Source: Streptomyces sp. CB00316 (GTDB lineage: Bacteria > Actinomycetota > Actinomycetes > Streptomycetales > Streptomycetaceae). From it: a stretch of 64,000 bases of DNA. A model generated the notes under the pieces. It was given only the letters and a program-made list of their open reading frames with translations. It did no database searches and had not been told where the DNA came from. The stretch spans positions 62,001-126,000 of the forward strand of contig NZ_LIXI01000006.1 in assembly GCF_001905595.1 (NCBI RefSeq), written 5' to 3'. A program made the position numbers and the translations under genes. Of this stretch, positions 50,350 through 58,084 are shown in pieces (position 1 is the first letter of the stretch; the number at the start of each line of letters is the position of its first letter).

Positions 50350-52935
50350 TCAGCCGTCCGTCGCGATGGCGTTGAGCACGTTCATCCGGCCCGCCCGGAA
50401 GGCCGGGACGAGTGCGGCGAACAGTCCGACCAGCGCCGAGCAGGCGAAGACCGTGAGGATCGTCGGCCACGGGATCTCCAGGACCTCCAGACCCTCCAGC
50501 GCCAGCAGCTTCTGCGCTGCCGTGCCCCAGCCCATCCCCAGGCCCAGTCCGAGCAGCGCACCGAAGAGGGCGATGACCACGGACTCCAGGCGGATCATGC
50601 GGCGGAGCTGGCGGCGGGAGAGGCCGATGGCCCGCATCAGGCCGATCTCCCGCGTCCGTTCGACCACGGAGAGGGCGAGGGTGTTGACCACACCGAGCAC
50701 CGCGACGATGATCGCGAGGGCGAGCAGGCCGTAGACGATGTTCAGCAGCTGGCCGATCTGGTTCTTCAGGTCCTCCTTGAAGTCGGCCTGGTTCTGCACC
50801 TTGTAGACCGGATACTCGGCGAGCGCGCTCTTGAGGGCCGCGTACGCCTCCTTCTCCTTGCCCTCCTCGGCCTTGCCGAACATCGCCACGTTCTGCGGCA
50901 TCTGGTCGGCGGCGATGTAGGAGGTCGCCGTGATGATGTTGGTGTACATCGCGCCGCGGTCGATGTTGGTGTCGTCGGAGGTGATGGCCTCGACCTTCAG
51001 CTTCGCGCTCTCCCCCGACTTGAACGCGACGGTGAGGGTGTCGCCGACCTTGACCCCGTGCTTGTCGGCGTAGTCCTCGCCGACCGACATGGCGTTCTTC
51101 CCGTACGCCTTCGCCAGGTCGCCGGAGAGGGCGGTGCGGCGGACGTCCTGCTGGTAGGTCGGGTCGGTGGCGGTGATGCCCTCGTCGACCGTCCTGCCGT
51201 CGGGGGCGGTGATCTTCGCCTTGATGTACGTGTAGTCCGTCAGGTGCTCCAGGCCGGGCACGGCGTGCAGGGCCTCGGCGGCCTGGGGCACGATCGGACG
51301 GCCCGCACCGCTGTCCTGGACGATGAAGTCCGCGCCGACCGACTTGTCGAGCTCCTCGGTGGCCGAGGCCACCATGGAGGACCCGACGACGGAGAGGCAG
51401 GCCACCAGGGCGAGCCCGATCATCAGGGCCGCGCCGGTCGCTCCCGTACGCCGGGGGTTGCGCAGCGCGTTGCGCTCGGCCAGTCGGCCGACCGGGCCGA
51501 AGAGCCGCAGGAGGACCACGCTGAGGACCCGGACGACGACACCGGCCAGCAGCGGGCCGATCACGATGAACCCGATCAGGGTCAGCAGCACACCGACGGC
51601 GAGGAACCCCGAGCCCTCGGTGGCCTTGTCGGCCTGCGTCGTCGCCCACAGAGCGGCGCCGCCGGCCCCCGTGAGGACCAGGCCGATCGCGGCCCTGACC
51701 CAGCCGGACTTGGCATCGGCCGGGGTCCCGGCGTCGCGGAGGGCGGCCATCGGGGAGACCCTGCCGGCCCGGCGGGCCGGGATGTACGCGGCAAGGACGG
51801 TGACGACGACGCCGAGCACGAGGCCGGTCACGGGGGTCGTCCAGGCGACGGTGAGGTCCCTGGTGGACAGCTCCATGCCCACGGCGCCCATCAGCTTCAT
51901 CAGCCCGACGGCGAGTCCGATACCGGCGGCGACACCGAGCACGGAGCCGACGATGCCGAGGAGGACCGCCTCCAGCAGCACGGACCGGTTGACCTGCTTA
52001 CGGCTGGAGCCGATGGCCCGCATCAGGCCGATCTCGCGGGTGCGCTGGGCGACCAGCATCGAGAAGGTGTTGACGATGAGGAAGATGCCGACAAGGAAGG
52101 CGATCCCGGCGAAGCCGAGCATCGCGTACTTCATGACGTCCAGGAAGGCGCCCATGGAGTCCTTGTTGGCATCGGCGGCCTCCTGCTGCGTCTGCAGCTT
52201 GTACGCGGCGGAGCCGTCGAGGGCCGCGGCCACGTTCTGCTTGAGCCGGGTGTCGCTGACGCCGCTCTCGGCGGTCACCAGGATCTGGGTGAAGACGTCA
52301 GGGGCGCCCAGCAGGTGCTTCTGGGCGGTGGCGGTGTCGAGGTAGACGACGGCCGCGCCCGGGTTGGTGACGGTGAAGGACGCGATACCGCTGATCTTCG
52401 CCCTGATGTCACCGGTGACGGCTATGGTGCGCAGCTCGTCGCCGATCTTCAGCTTGTGCTTCTTCGCGGTGTCGCCGTCGACCATCACCTCGGTGGGACC
52501 GCGGGGTGCGTGGCCGGAGGTGATCTCCATCGAACGCAGGTCGTTGTCGGTCCAGTTGCTCGCGATGGTGGGGGCGCCGGTCTCGGAGCCCATGTTCTTG
52601 TTCTCGCTGTCGACGACGGTCACCGCCATGGAGAAGGCGGCACCCTCCGCCTTCTCCACGCCCTCGGCCTTCTCGACCTGCTGGACGAGCGAGGCGGGCA
52701 GGGAGGCGGGCTTGCCGTTGTCGGGCTGCTCGTCGTTCTCCTGGGCCTCCTTCGGGCTGACCGTGACGTCCGGGGAGGACACGGCGAAGAGCTTGTCGAA
52801 GGTGGTGTTCATCGTGTCGGTGAACACGAGCGTGCCGCAGACGAAGGCCACGGAGAGCAGCACCGCCACCGCCGAGAGGGCCATCCGGCCCTTGTGCGCG
52901 AAGAAGTTGCGCATCGAGGTCTTCCAGACAGTCAT
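50350..52935 (-). CDS. ABC transporter permease, duplicated FtsX/MacB type
   Basis: Permease of 861 residues with the same plan as the protein at 18398-20932: N-terminal helix (AHKGRMALSAVAVLLSVAFV), soluble domain (about 40-265), FtsX bundle (about 275-405), a second helix region near 440-500, a second soluble domain (about 530-740) and a C-terminal FtsX bundle. Coupling segments LMRAIGSSRKQVNRS and LMRAIGLSRRQLRRM are present. Its ATG overlaps the ATPase stop (ATGA). The first soluble domain is more acidic and sequence-divergent from its paralogue, so the substrates may differ. Confidence 0.92.
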   Translation of the reverse strand: MTVWKTSMRNFFAHKGRMALSAVAVLLSVAFVCGTLVFTDTMNTTFDKLFAVSSPDVTVSPKEAQENDEQPDNGKPASLPASLVQQVEKAEGVEKAEGAAFSMAVTVVDSENKNMGSETGAPTIASNWTDNDLRSMEITSGHAPRGPTEVMVDGDTAKKHKLKIGDELRTIAVTGDIRAKISGIASFTVTNPGAAVVYLDTATAQKHLLGAPDVFTQILVTAESGVSDTRLKQNVAAALDGSAAYKLQTQQEAADANKDSMGAFLDVMKYAMLGFAGIAFLVGIFLIVNTFSMLVAQRTREIGLMRAIGSSRKQVNRSVLLEAVLLGIVGSVLGVAAGIGLAVGLMKLMGAVGMELSTRDLTVAWTTPVTGLVLGVVVTVLAAYIPARRAGRVSPMAALRDAGTPADAKSGWVRAAIGLVLTGAGGAALWATTQADKATEGSGFLAVGVLLTLIGFIVIGPLLAGVVVRVLSVVLLRLFGPVGRLAERNALRNPRRTGATGAALMIGLALVACLSVVGSSMVASATEELDKSVGADFIVQDSGAGRPIVPQAAEALHAVPGLEHLTDYTYIKAKITAPDGRTVDEGITATDPTYQQDVRRTALSGDLAKAYGKNAMSVGEDYADKHGVKVGDTLTVAFKSGESAKLKVEAITSDDTNIDRGAMYTNIITATSYIAADQMPQNVAMFGKAEEGKEKEAYAALKSALAEYPVYKVQNQADFKEDLKNQIGQLLNIVYGLLALAIIVAVLGVVNTLALSVVERTREIGLMRAIGLSRRQLRRMIRLESVVIALFGALLGLGLGMGWGTAAQKLLALEGLEVLEIPWPTILTVFACSALVGLFAALVPAFRAGRMNVLNAIATDG

Positions 52936-53720
52936 GACGTCCGCCCACGTGCGTCGAAGTGCTTCATGCGGTCGAGGACCTGGTCCGCGGTCGGGTTGTA
53001 CATCTCGTCGACGATGGAGCCGTCGGCGAGGTAGAGCACCCGGTCCGCGTAGGAGGCGGCGACGGGGTCGTGGGTGACCATGACGATGGTCTGGCCCAGC
53101 TCGTCGACCGACTTGCGGAGGAAGGAGAGCACTTCGGCCCCGGCCCGGGAGTCCAGGTTCCCCGTCGGCTCGTCACCGAAGATGATCTCCGGCTGGGCGG
53201 CTAGCGCCCTGGCGACCGCGACGCGCTGCTGCTGACCGCCGGAGAGCTGGGTGGGGCGGTGCTTGAGGCGCTCGGCGAGCCCGACGGTCTCCACGACCTG
53301 GCGCAGCCAGTCGGCGTCGGGCTTGCGGCCCGCGATGTCCATCGGCAGGGTGATGTTCTCGATCGCGTTGAGCGTCGGGAGCAGGTTGAACGCCTGGAAG
53401 ATGAAGCCGATCCGGTCGCGCCGGAGCTGGGTGAGCTTCTTGTCCTTGAGTTTGGTGATCTCGGTCTCGTCGAGGAAGATCTCGCCGGACGTCACCGTGT
53501 CGAGCCCGGCCAGGCAGTGCATCAGCGTCGACTTGCCGGAGCCGGACGGCCCCATGATCGCCGTGAACTGCCCGCGGGCGATGTCCACGTCGACGTGGTC
53601 GAGCGCGACGACCCGGGTCTCCCCGCTGCCATAGGCCTTGACGACCTGCCGCGCTCGCGCCGCGACGGCCGTACGCCCTCCAGTGCCCCCGTGCCTGGGA
53701 ATGGTTACAGCCGTTGTCAC
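52932..53720 (-). CDS. ABC transporter ATP-binding protein (MacB/LolD type)
   Basis: ATPase of 262 residues. Walker A GPSGSGKST is at 57-65, the signature LSGGQQQR and Walker B IIFGDE follow, with a VMVTHDP switch. The GTG at 53720 has AGGAG seven bases upstream; the open frame further upstream lies in the leader. It is coupled to its permease by an ATGA overlap and is a close paralogue of the ATPase at 17547-18317. An AGGTGGGG-TTTT-CCCCACCT dyad in the promoter region suggests specific regulation. Confidence 0.93.
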   Translation of the reverse strand: MTTAVTIPRHGGTGGRTAVAARARQVVKAYGSGETRVVALDHVDVDIARGQFTAIMGPSGSGKSTLMHCLAGLDTVTSGEIFLDETEITKLKDKKLTQLRRDRIGFIFQAFNLLPTLNAIENITLPMDIAGRKPDADWLRQVVETVGLAERLKHRPTQLSGGQQQRVAVARALAAQPEIIFGDEPTGNLDSRAGAEVLSFLRKSVDELGQTIVMVTHDPVAASYADRVLYLADGSIVDEMYNPTADQVLDRMKHFDARGRTS

Positions 53721-54119
53721 GGTGTGTCTCCTATGCCAATTGATGACGTGCCGGTCGATGCCCTGCCGGTTGTCGGCCGGACCATGTCGATGGATGACGG
53801 GACGTCGTTGAGTACGGTCCAAGTCTGGGTTCAGCAAGCTGTCCGGCGCGATGGTGCCCAGCGCAGTTTTGAGGTGGGGTTTTCCCCACCTTCCCCCCTG
53901 CTGCCGGCCCCAGGCGCGACGTAAGAACAGGTTAAGGAAACGCCCCCGCTCTCCACGTCCTCCGCCGGGAGGAAGAGGCCCTGGCCACTATGAGGGGGTG
54001 CCCCCTAGGGGGAGTCGTCCTCCGGGGGGAGGCGGGGTCAGGGTCGCTCTCCGGGAACCGGGGCCGGAAGCGTGGCGTCCACCGATGGACATGATCACCA
54101 GCGGCCCGAAGGGGTGGGA
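53721..54119. other. Divergent control region of ABC and phosphatase genes, with palindromes
   Basis: About 400 bp with no gene. It contains AGGTGGGG-TTTT-CCCCACCT (53872-53891), a 20-bp dyad 152 bp upstream of the ABC GTG, and CCCCCTAGGGGG (54001-54012), a perfect palindrome 108 bp upstream of the phosphatase ATG. An AT-richer run (TAAGAACAGGTTAAGG) near 53925-53940 may hold promoter elements. Confidence 0.5.
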
Positions 54120-54743
54120 ATGACCGCCACAGCCACCCGCTACCTCCACCTCGTCCGGCACGGCGAGGCGACACCGGACGAGAGCGGACTGACGGAGAAC
54201 GGCCGCCGCCAGGCCACTTTGCTCGGCCGGCGCCTCCAGGGCATCCCCTTCGCGGCGATCCACCACGGCCCGCTGCCGAGGGCGAAGGAGACAGCGCGCC
54301 TGATCGGCGACGAGCTGGAGGGCGTACCCCTGCACCGCTCGTCACTCGCCGGCGACTACGTCCCCCACGTCCCCCACCGGGACGAACTCCCGCCGGAATC
54401 CGCCGACCTCTTCCTCCGCTTCCTCGAAGGAGCCGGTGAGGAGGAGCGGGAGCACGGCCCCGCCCTGGCCCACCGGGCGCTGGACCGGTTCACCGGCCCG
54501 GTCGACGGCGAACAGGACCGGCACGAACTGGTCGTCACCCACAACTTCCTGGTCGCCTGGCTCGTCCGGGACGCCATGTACGCCCCCAAGTGGCGCCGGC
54601 TCGGCCTCAATCACGCCAACGCGGCCCTGACCGTCATCCGGTACGCCCCCGACCGCCCCGCCTCCGTCCTCCTGACCAGCGACATGCGCCACCTCCCCGC
54701 CGACCTGCGCTGGACCGGCTTCCCGCCCGAGCAGCACCTCTGA
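54120..54743 (+). CDS. Histidine phosphatase-family protein
   Basis: Protein of 207 residues of the phosphoglycerate-mutase-like fold. The catalytic RHGE motif has H14, followed by LTENGRRQATLLGRRL, the second arginine region (HHGPLPRAKETARL), and the C-terminal VVTHNFLVAWLV in which the usual histidine is present. The ATG at 54120 is preceded by GAAGGGGTGGGA; the frame reaches 54072. Substrates in the family range from sugar phosphates to nucleotides and cannot be assigned. Confidence 0.88.
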   Translation: MTATATRYLHLVRHGEATPDESGLTENGRRQATLLGRRLQGIPFAAIHHGPLPRAKETARLIGDELEGVPLHRSSLAGDYVPHVPHRDELPPESADLFLRFLEGAGEEEREHGPALAHRALDRFTGPVDGEQDRHELVVTHNFLVAWLVRDAMYAPKWRRLGLNHANAALTVIRYAPDRPASVLLTSDMRHLPADLRWTGFPPEQHL

Positions 54744-54891
54744 CCCCGCCGCTTCGGCGGGCACGCCCTCGCCGCTGTCCCGGGCACCGCACCCGCCTCT
54801 CCCACAGGCCCGACCTCACCCGAACAGCCCCACGCCGCCGCCCGGGATGAGACAGTGCCCCGGGAGATACGTGCACAGGGAAGGAAAACCG

Positions 54892-56586
54892 GTGGGCGGC
54901 ACGGAAGCCAGGGACGGCAAGGGGGCCGCGGGCAGCGCGGGCGGCACAGGTGACGCGGACAGGACAGGCGGTACGGACAGCCCGGGCGGCCCGGCCTCCC
55001 CGGGCGACGCCCCCGTGACGGCGGCCGGGCCGCCCCCCGACGCCCTCACCACCCCGCGCGGCCGCCGCCCCGTCGTCGCGGCCCTCATGCTCGGCATGGC
55101 GCTGGCCGCCATCGACGGCACCATCGTCTCCACCGCCGTACCCCAGATCGTCGGCGACCTCGGCGGCTTCACCGTCTTCTCCTGGCTCTTCTCCGGCTAC
55201 CTGCTCGCGGTCACGGTCACGCTCCCGGTGTACGGGAAGCTCTCCGACACCTTCGGCCGCAAGCCGGTCCTGATCGCCGGGATCGTCCTCTTCCTCATCG
55301 GCTCCCTGCTCTGCGCCGCCGCCTGGAACATGGGCGCGCTCATCGCCTTCCGCGTCATCCAGGGCCTCGGCGGCGGCGCCCTCCAGGGAACCGTCCAGAC
55401 CATCGCCGCCGACCTCTACCCGCTGAAGGAGCGCCCGCGCATCCAGGCCAAGCTGTCCACCGTCTGGGCCACCTCGGCGGTCGCGGGGCCGGTCGTCGGC
55501 GGGCTGCTCGCCGGGTACGCCGACTGGCGGTGGATCTTCCTCATCAACCTGCCGGTCGGCGCGATCGCCCTCTGGCTGGTCGTGCGCCACCTCCATGAGC
55601 CGGCACGCCCCCGGCCGAAGACCCGTCCCCGTATCGACTGGGCGGGCGCCCTGGCCGTCTTCGCGACCGGCACCCTGCTGCTCACCGCCCTCGTCCAGGG
55701 CGGGGTCGCCTGGCCCTGGCTCTCGGCACCCTCGCTCGGCCTGTTCGCGGCGAGCGCGGCGCTGGCCGCCCTGACCGTCGTCATCGAACGGCGGGCGGCC
55801 GAGCCGATCATCCCGGGCTGGGTCTGGCGCCGCCGCACCATCGCCTCGGTCAATCTGGCGCTGGGCGCGATGGGGCTGCTGATGGTCGCGCCGACCGTCT
55901 TCCTCCCGACGTACGCGCAGTCGGTCCTGGGCCTCGGCCCGATCGCCGCCGGATTCGTGCTCTCGGTCATGACTCTGAGCTGGCCGGTCTCGGCGGCCCT
56001 CTCCGACCGGGTCTACAACCGCATCGGCTTCCGGCTCACCGCCATCATCGGCATGAGCGCCGCCCTGCTGATCCTGCTGGCCTTCCCGCTGCTCCCCTAC
56101 CCCGGTGAGCCCTGGCAGCCCGCCCTGATCATGCTGCTGCTCGGCGCGGCCCTCGGCCTCTTCCAACTCCCGCTGATCGTGGGCGTGCAGTCGACGGTGG
56201 GGTGGGCGGAGCGCGGTACGACGACGGCGTCCGTCCTCTTCTGCCGCCAGGTCGGCCAGAGCATCGGAGCGGCCGTCTTCGGGGCCGTGGCGAACAGCGT
56301 GCTGGCCGCCCGCCTCCTCGGCGCCCCCGTACCCGGCCTCCCCGACGACCTGGACGCGGTCGCCCGCACCCTGGAGGACCCGGGCGCGCTCTCGGCGGCG
56401 GCGACGGACCACCTGCGGCGGGCGGTGGACGCGGCGGTGGACTACGTCTACATCGGCGCGGCCGGGGCGGCGGCCCTGGCCCTGCTCGCCCTCGTCGCCC
56501 TCGCCCCGCGCCGCTTCCCGGTCATCACCGAGACGGTCAACACCGAGGCGGGCGGGCACCCGGGCGGTTCCCCCGACGCGAGGTAG
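54892..56586 (+). CDS. MFS drug exporter (DHA2/EmrB type, 14 TM)
   Basis: Transporter of 564 residues with about 14 membrane segments. The motif A-like loop GKLSDTFGRKPVLIAG follows TM2, and ALAAIDGTIVSTAVPQIVGDL in TM1 is the DHA2 signature. A Gly/Ala/Asp-rich N-terminal extension of about 55 residues precedes TM1. GTG 54892 is chosen because a GGGAAGGAAAA purine stretch precedes it; GTG 54871 and ATG 54847 are in-frame alternatives. It could export antibiotics or other hydrophobic compounds. No linked regulator is seen. Confidence 0.88.
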   Translation: MGGTEARDGKGAAGSAGGTGDADRTGGTDSPGGPASPGDAPVTAAGPPPDALTTPRGRRPVVAALMLGMALAAIDGTIVSTAVPQIVGDLGGFTVFSWLFSGYLLAVTVTLPVYGKLSDTFGRKPVLIAGIVLFLIGSLLCAAAWNMGALIAFRVIQGLGGGALQGTVQTIAADLYPLKERPRIQAKLSTVWATSAVAGPVVGGLLAGYADWRWIFLINLPVGAIALWLVVRHLHEPARPRPKTRPRIDWAGALAVFATGTLLLTALVQGGVAWPWLSAPSLGLFAASAALAALTVVIERRAAEPIIPGWVWRRRTIASVNLALGAMGLLMVAPTVFLPTYAQSVLGLGPIAAGFVLSVMTLSWPVSAALSDRVYNRIGFRLTAIIGMSAALLILLAFPLLPYPGEPWQPALIMLLLGAALGLFQLPLIVGVQSTVGWAERGTTTASVLFCRQVGQSIGAAVFGAVANSVLAARLLGAPVPGLPDDLDAVARTLEDPGALSAAATDHLRRAVDAAVDYVYIGAAGAAALALLALVALAPRRFPVITETVNTEAGGHPGGSPDAR

Positions 56587-56956
56587 GAACCGGACCCCCG
56601 GCCGGCGACGACACCTCAGGCGCGGCGGACCCGCCACAGCCATGCCGCCGTAGCGGCCGTCAGGACGAGCGCCGCCAGGTTGACCACGAGGGCCGGGCCG
56701 GCACCAGGGCACGGTCATGGATGGGAAGGGAGGCCTCACTCCGCCTAAGCCCCTCGGGTCGTGCGGCGGCCTCTTCCTGGGGCCGCGCCGCCGCCACCTC
56801 CGCCCACACGGTCTTTCCGATCGGGTTCCGGGGCTCCCGCCCCCACCGCCTCGCCAGGGCCCGTCCGCCCACGCCGTGCGGCCCGATCGCATCGAACGCA
56901 CCTGGCCGTATGCGGGCCCCTCTCCTCGCGCGGTGCCGGGCAGCCCGTGCGGCCCC
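56587..56956 (-). pseudogene. Region of minus-strand gene remnants (HATPase-like, membrane-protein tail)
   Basis: At about 56905-56660 the minus strand reads GAFDAIGPHGVGGRALARRW, then GREPRNPIGKTVWAEVAAA, which resembles the end of RsbW-type HATPase anti-sigma/regulatory proteins of Streptomyces; its ATP-binding N and G1 boxes are absent. In another frame, 56700-56616 encodes PALVVNLAALVLTAATAAWL, then WRVRRA and a stop, like the last helix of a membrane protein. Neither has a start or full domain. Confidence 0.55.
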
Positions 56957-57856
56957 TCAGTCCTCCCCCGCCCCCGCCGTCACCCGGCCTGTCAGCGTCG
57001 CCAGCGAGCTGCGGACGTGCGCCATGTGCGCCTGGACCTCCTCGCGGCCCTCCTCGTGCTCCCGCAGTACGCGCTCGGTCTCGCGGACGATCCGCTCCTC
57101 GCGCACCCGGGCCTCCGACAGGATCTCGGCCGCCCGCGCCTCCGCGTCCTCCTGGCCGTGGCGGGCCGCCTCCTGGGTCTCCGCCAGGCCGCGGGCCGCC
57201 TCCGCGAGCAGGGCCTCCGCCCGGTCGGTCAGCTCCTTGTGGCGCGCCTCCGACTCCGCCTCGGCGGCGGCGATCTCGGCCTCGGCGGCCTGGTGGCGCT
57301 CCGCGTGCTCCTGCTCCTGGTGGGACAGCACACTCGCCGTACGGCTCCGGGTCTGCGCCATCGCGGTCTCGGCCGCCCCGCGCACCTCCTCGGCCTCCTT
57401 GCGGGCCGCGGCGATCACGCCCTGCGCCTCCCGGACCGCCTCGGCGACCCGCTCCTCCGCCGCCGCCACGGCAGCGGCCCGCACCGCGTCCGCCGCCTCC
57501 CGCGCCGCGTCCGCCAAAGCCCGGCCGTCGGCGTCGGCCGCGTCCGCCAGCTCCTGGCCCGCGGCCTCCGCGTCCGCCCGCAGGGCAGCGGCCTGCTCCT
57601 GCGCCAGCGCCAGAATCCGCTGCGCCCGCTCCCCCAGCTCCGCGTAATCCTGCTCGGGCAGCCCCGCCACGGTCTCCGCCAGCCGGGCCGCCTCCGCCGC
57701 CAGCTCCTGCGCCAGCCGCTCCAGCCGCGCCGTCTCCGCGAGCGCCGTGTCCCGCTCGGCCGACCTGGCCGCCACCACCCGGTCCACCTGCTCCGGACGG
57801 TAGCCACGCCCCCGCACGCCGACGACGTCGAACGCGGACACCGGTCCAGCACTCAT
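56957..57856 (-). CDS. Coiled-coil protein (cellulose-binding/DivIVA-FilP-like)
   Basis: Protein of 299 residues that is almost entirely alpha-helical and rich in Ala, Glu and Arg. The N-terminal FDVVGVRGRGYRPEQVDRVV segment resembles DivIVA-type N-termini, and the rest (about 35-285) is a continuous coiled coil (AEAVREAQGVIAAARKEAEE and similar). Such proteins are annotated as cellulose-binding in Streptomyces and include the polar cytoskeleton proteins Scy and FilP. A structural role at hyphal tips is plausible but not shown. Confidence 0.8.
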   Translation of the reverse strand: MSAGPVSAFDVVGVRGRGYRPEQVDRVVAARSAERDTALAETARLERLAQELAAEAARLAETVAGLPEQDYAELGERAQRILALAQEQAAALRADAEAAGQELADAADADGRALADAAREAADAVRAAAVAAAEERVAEAVREAQGVIAAARKEAEEVRGAAETAMAQTRSRTASVLSHQEQEHAERHQAAEAEIAAAEAESEARHKELTDRAEALLAEAARGLAETQEAARHGQEDAEARAAEILSEARVREERIVRETERVLREHEEGREEVQAHMAHVRSSLATLTGRVTAGAGED

Positions 57857-58084
57857 AGCCTGAAGCCCCTCTACGACATAGGGAATACGGACACACGGAC
57901 ACGCAGGCGCACACGGGTCTCCCCGCGATACGTCAAGGATGCGGCAATTGAGGCCGGAAGTCGGAATCGATCAGGCGCTTTCAGGACGTAAAGCGACCGG
58001 CGTCACACGCCCGGAACGCGGTGAGGCGCCCGATCCGTCCCGGACCGGGCGCCTCGTACAACGCTTCTCAGCCAGGGGTACGGA

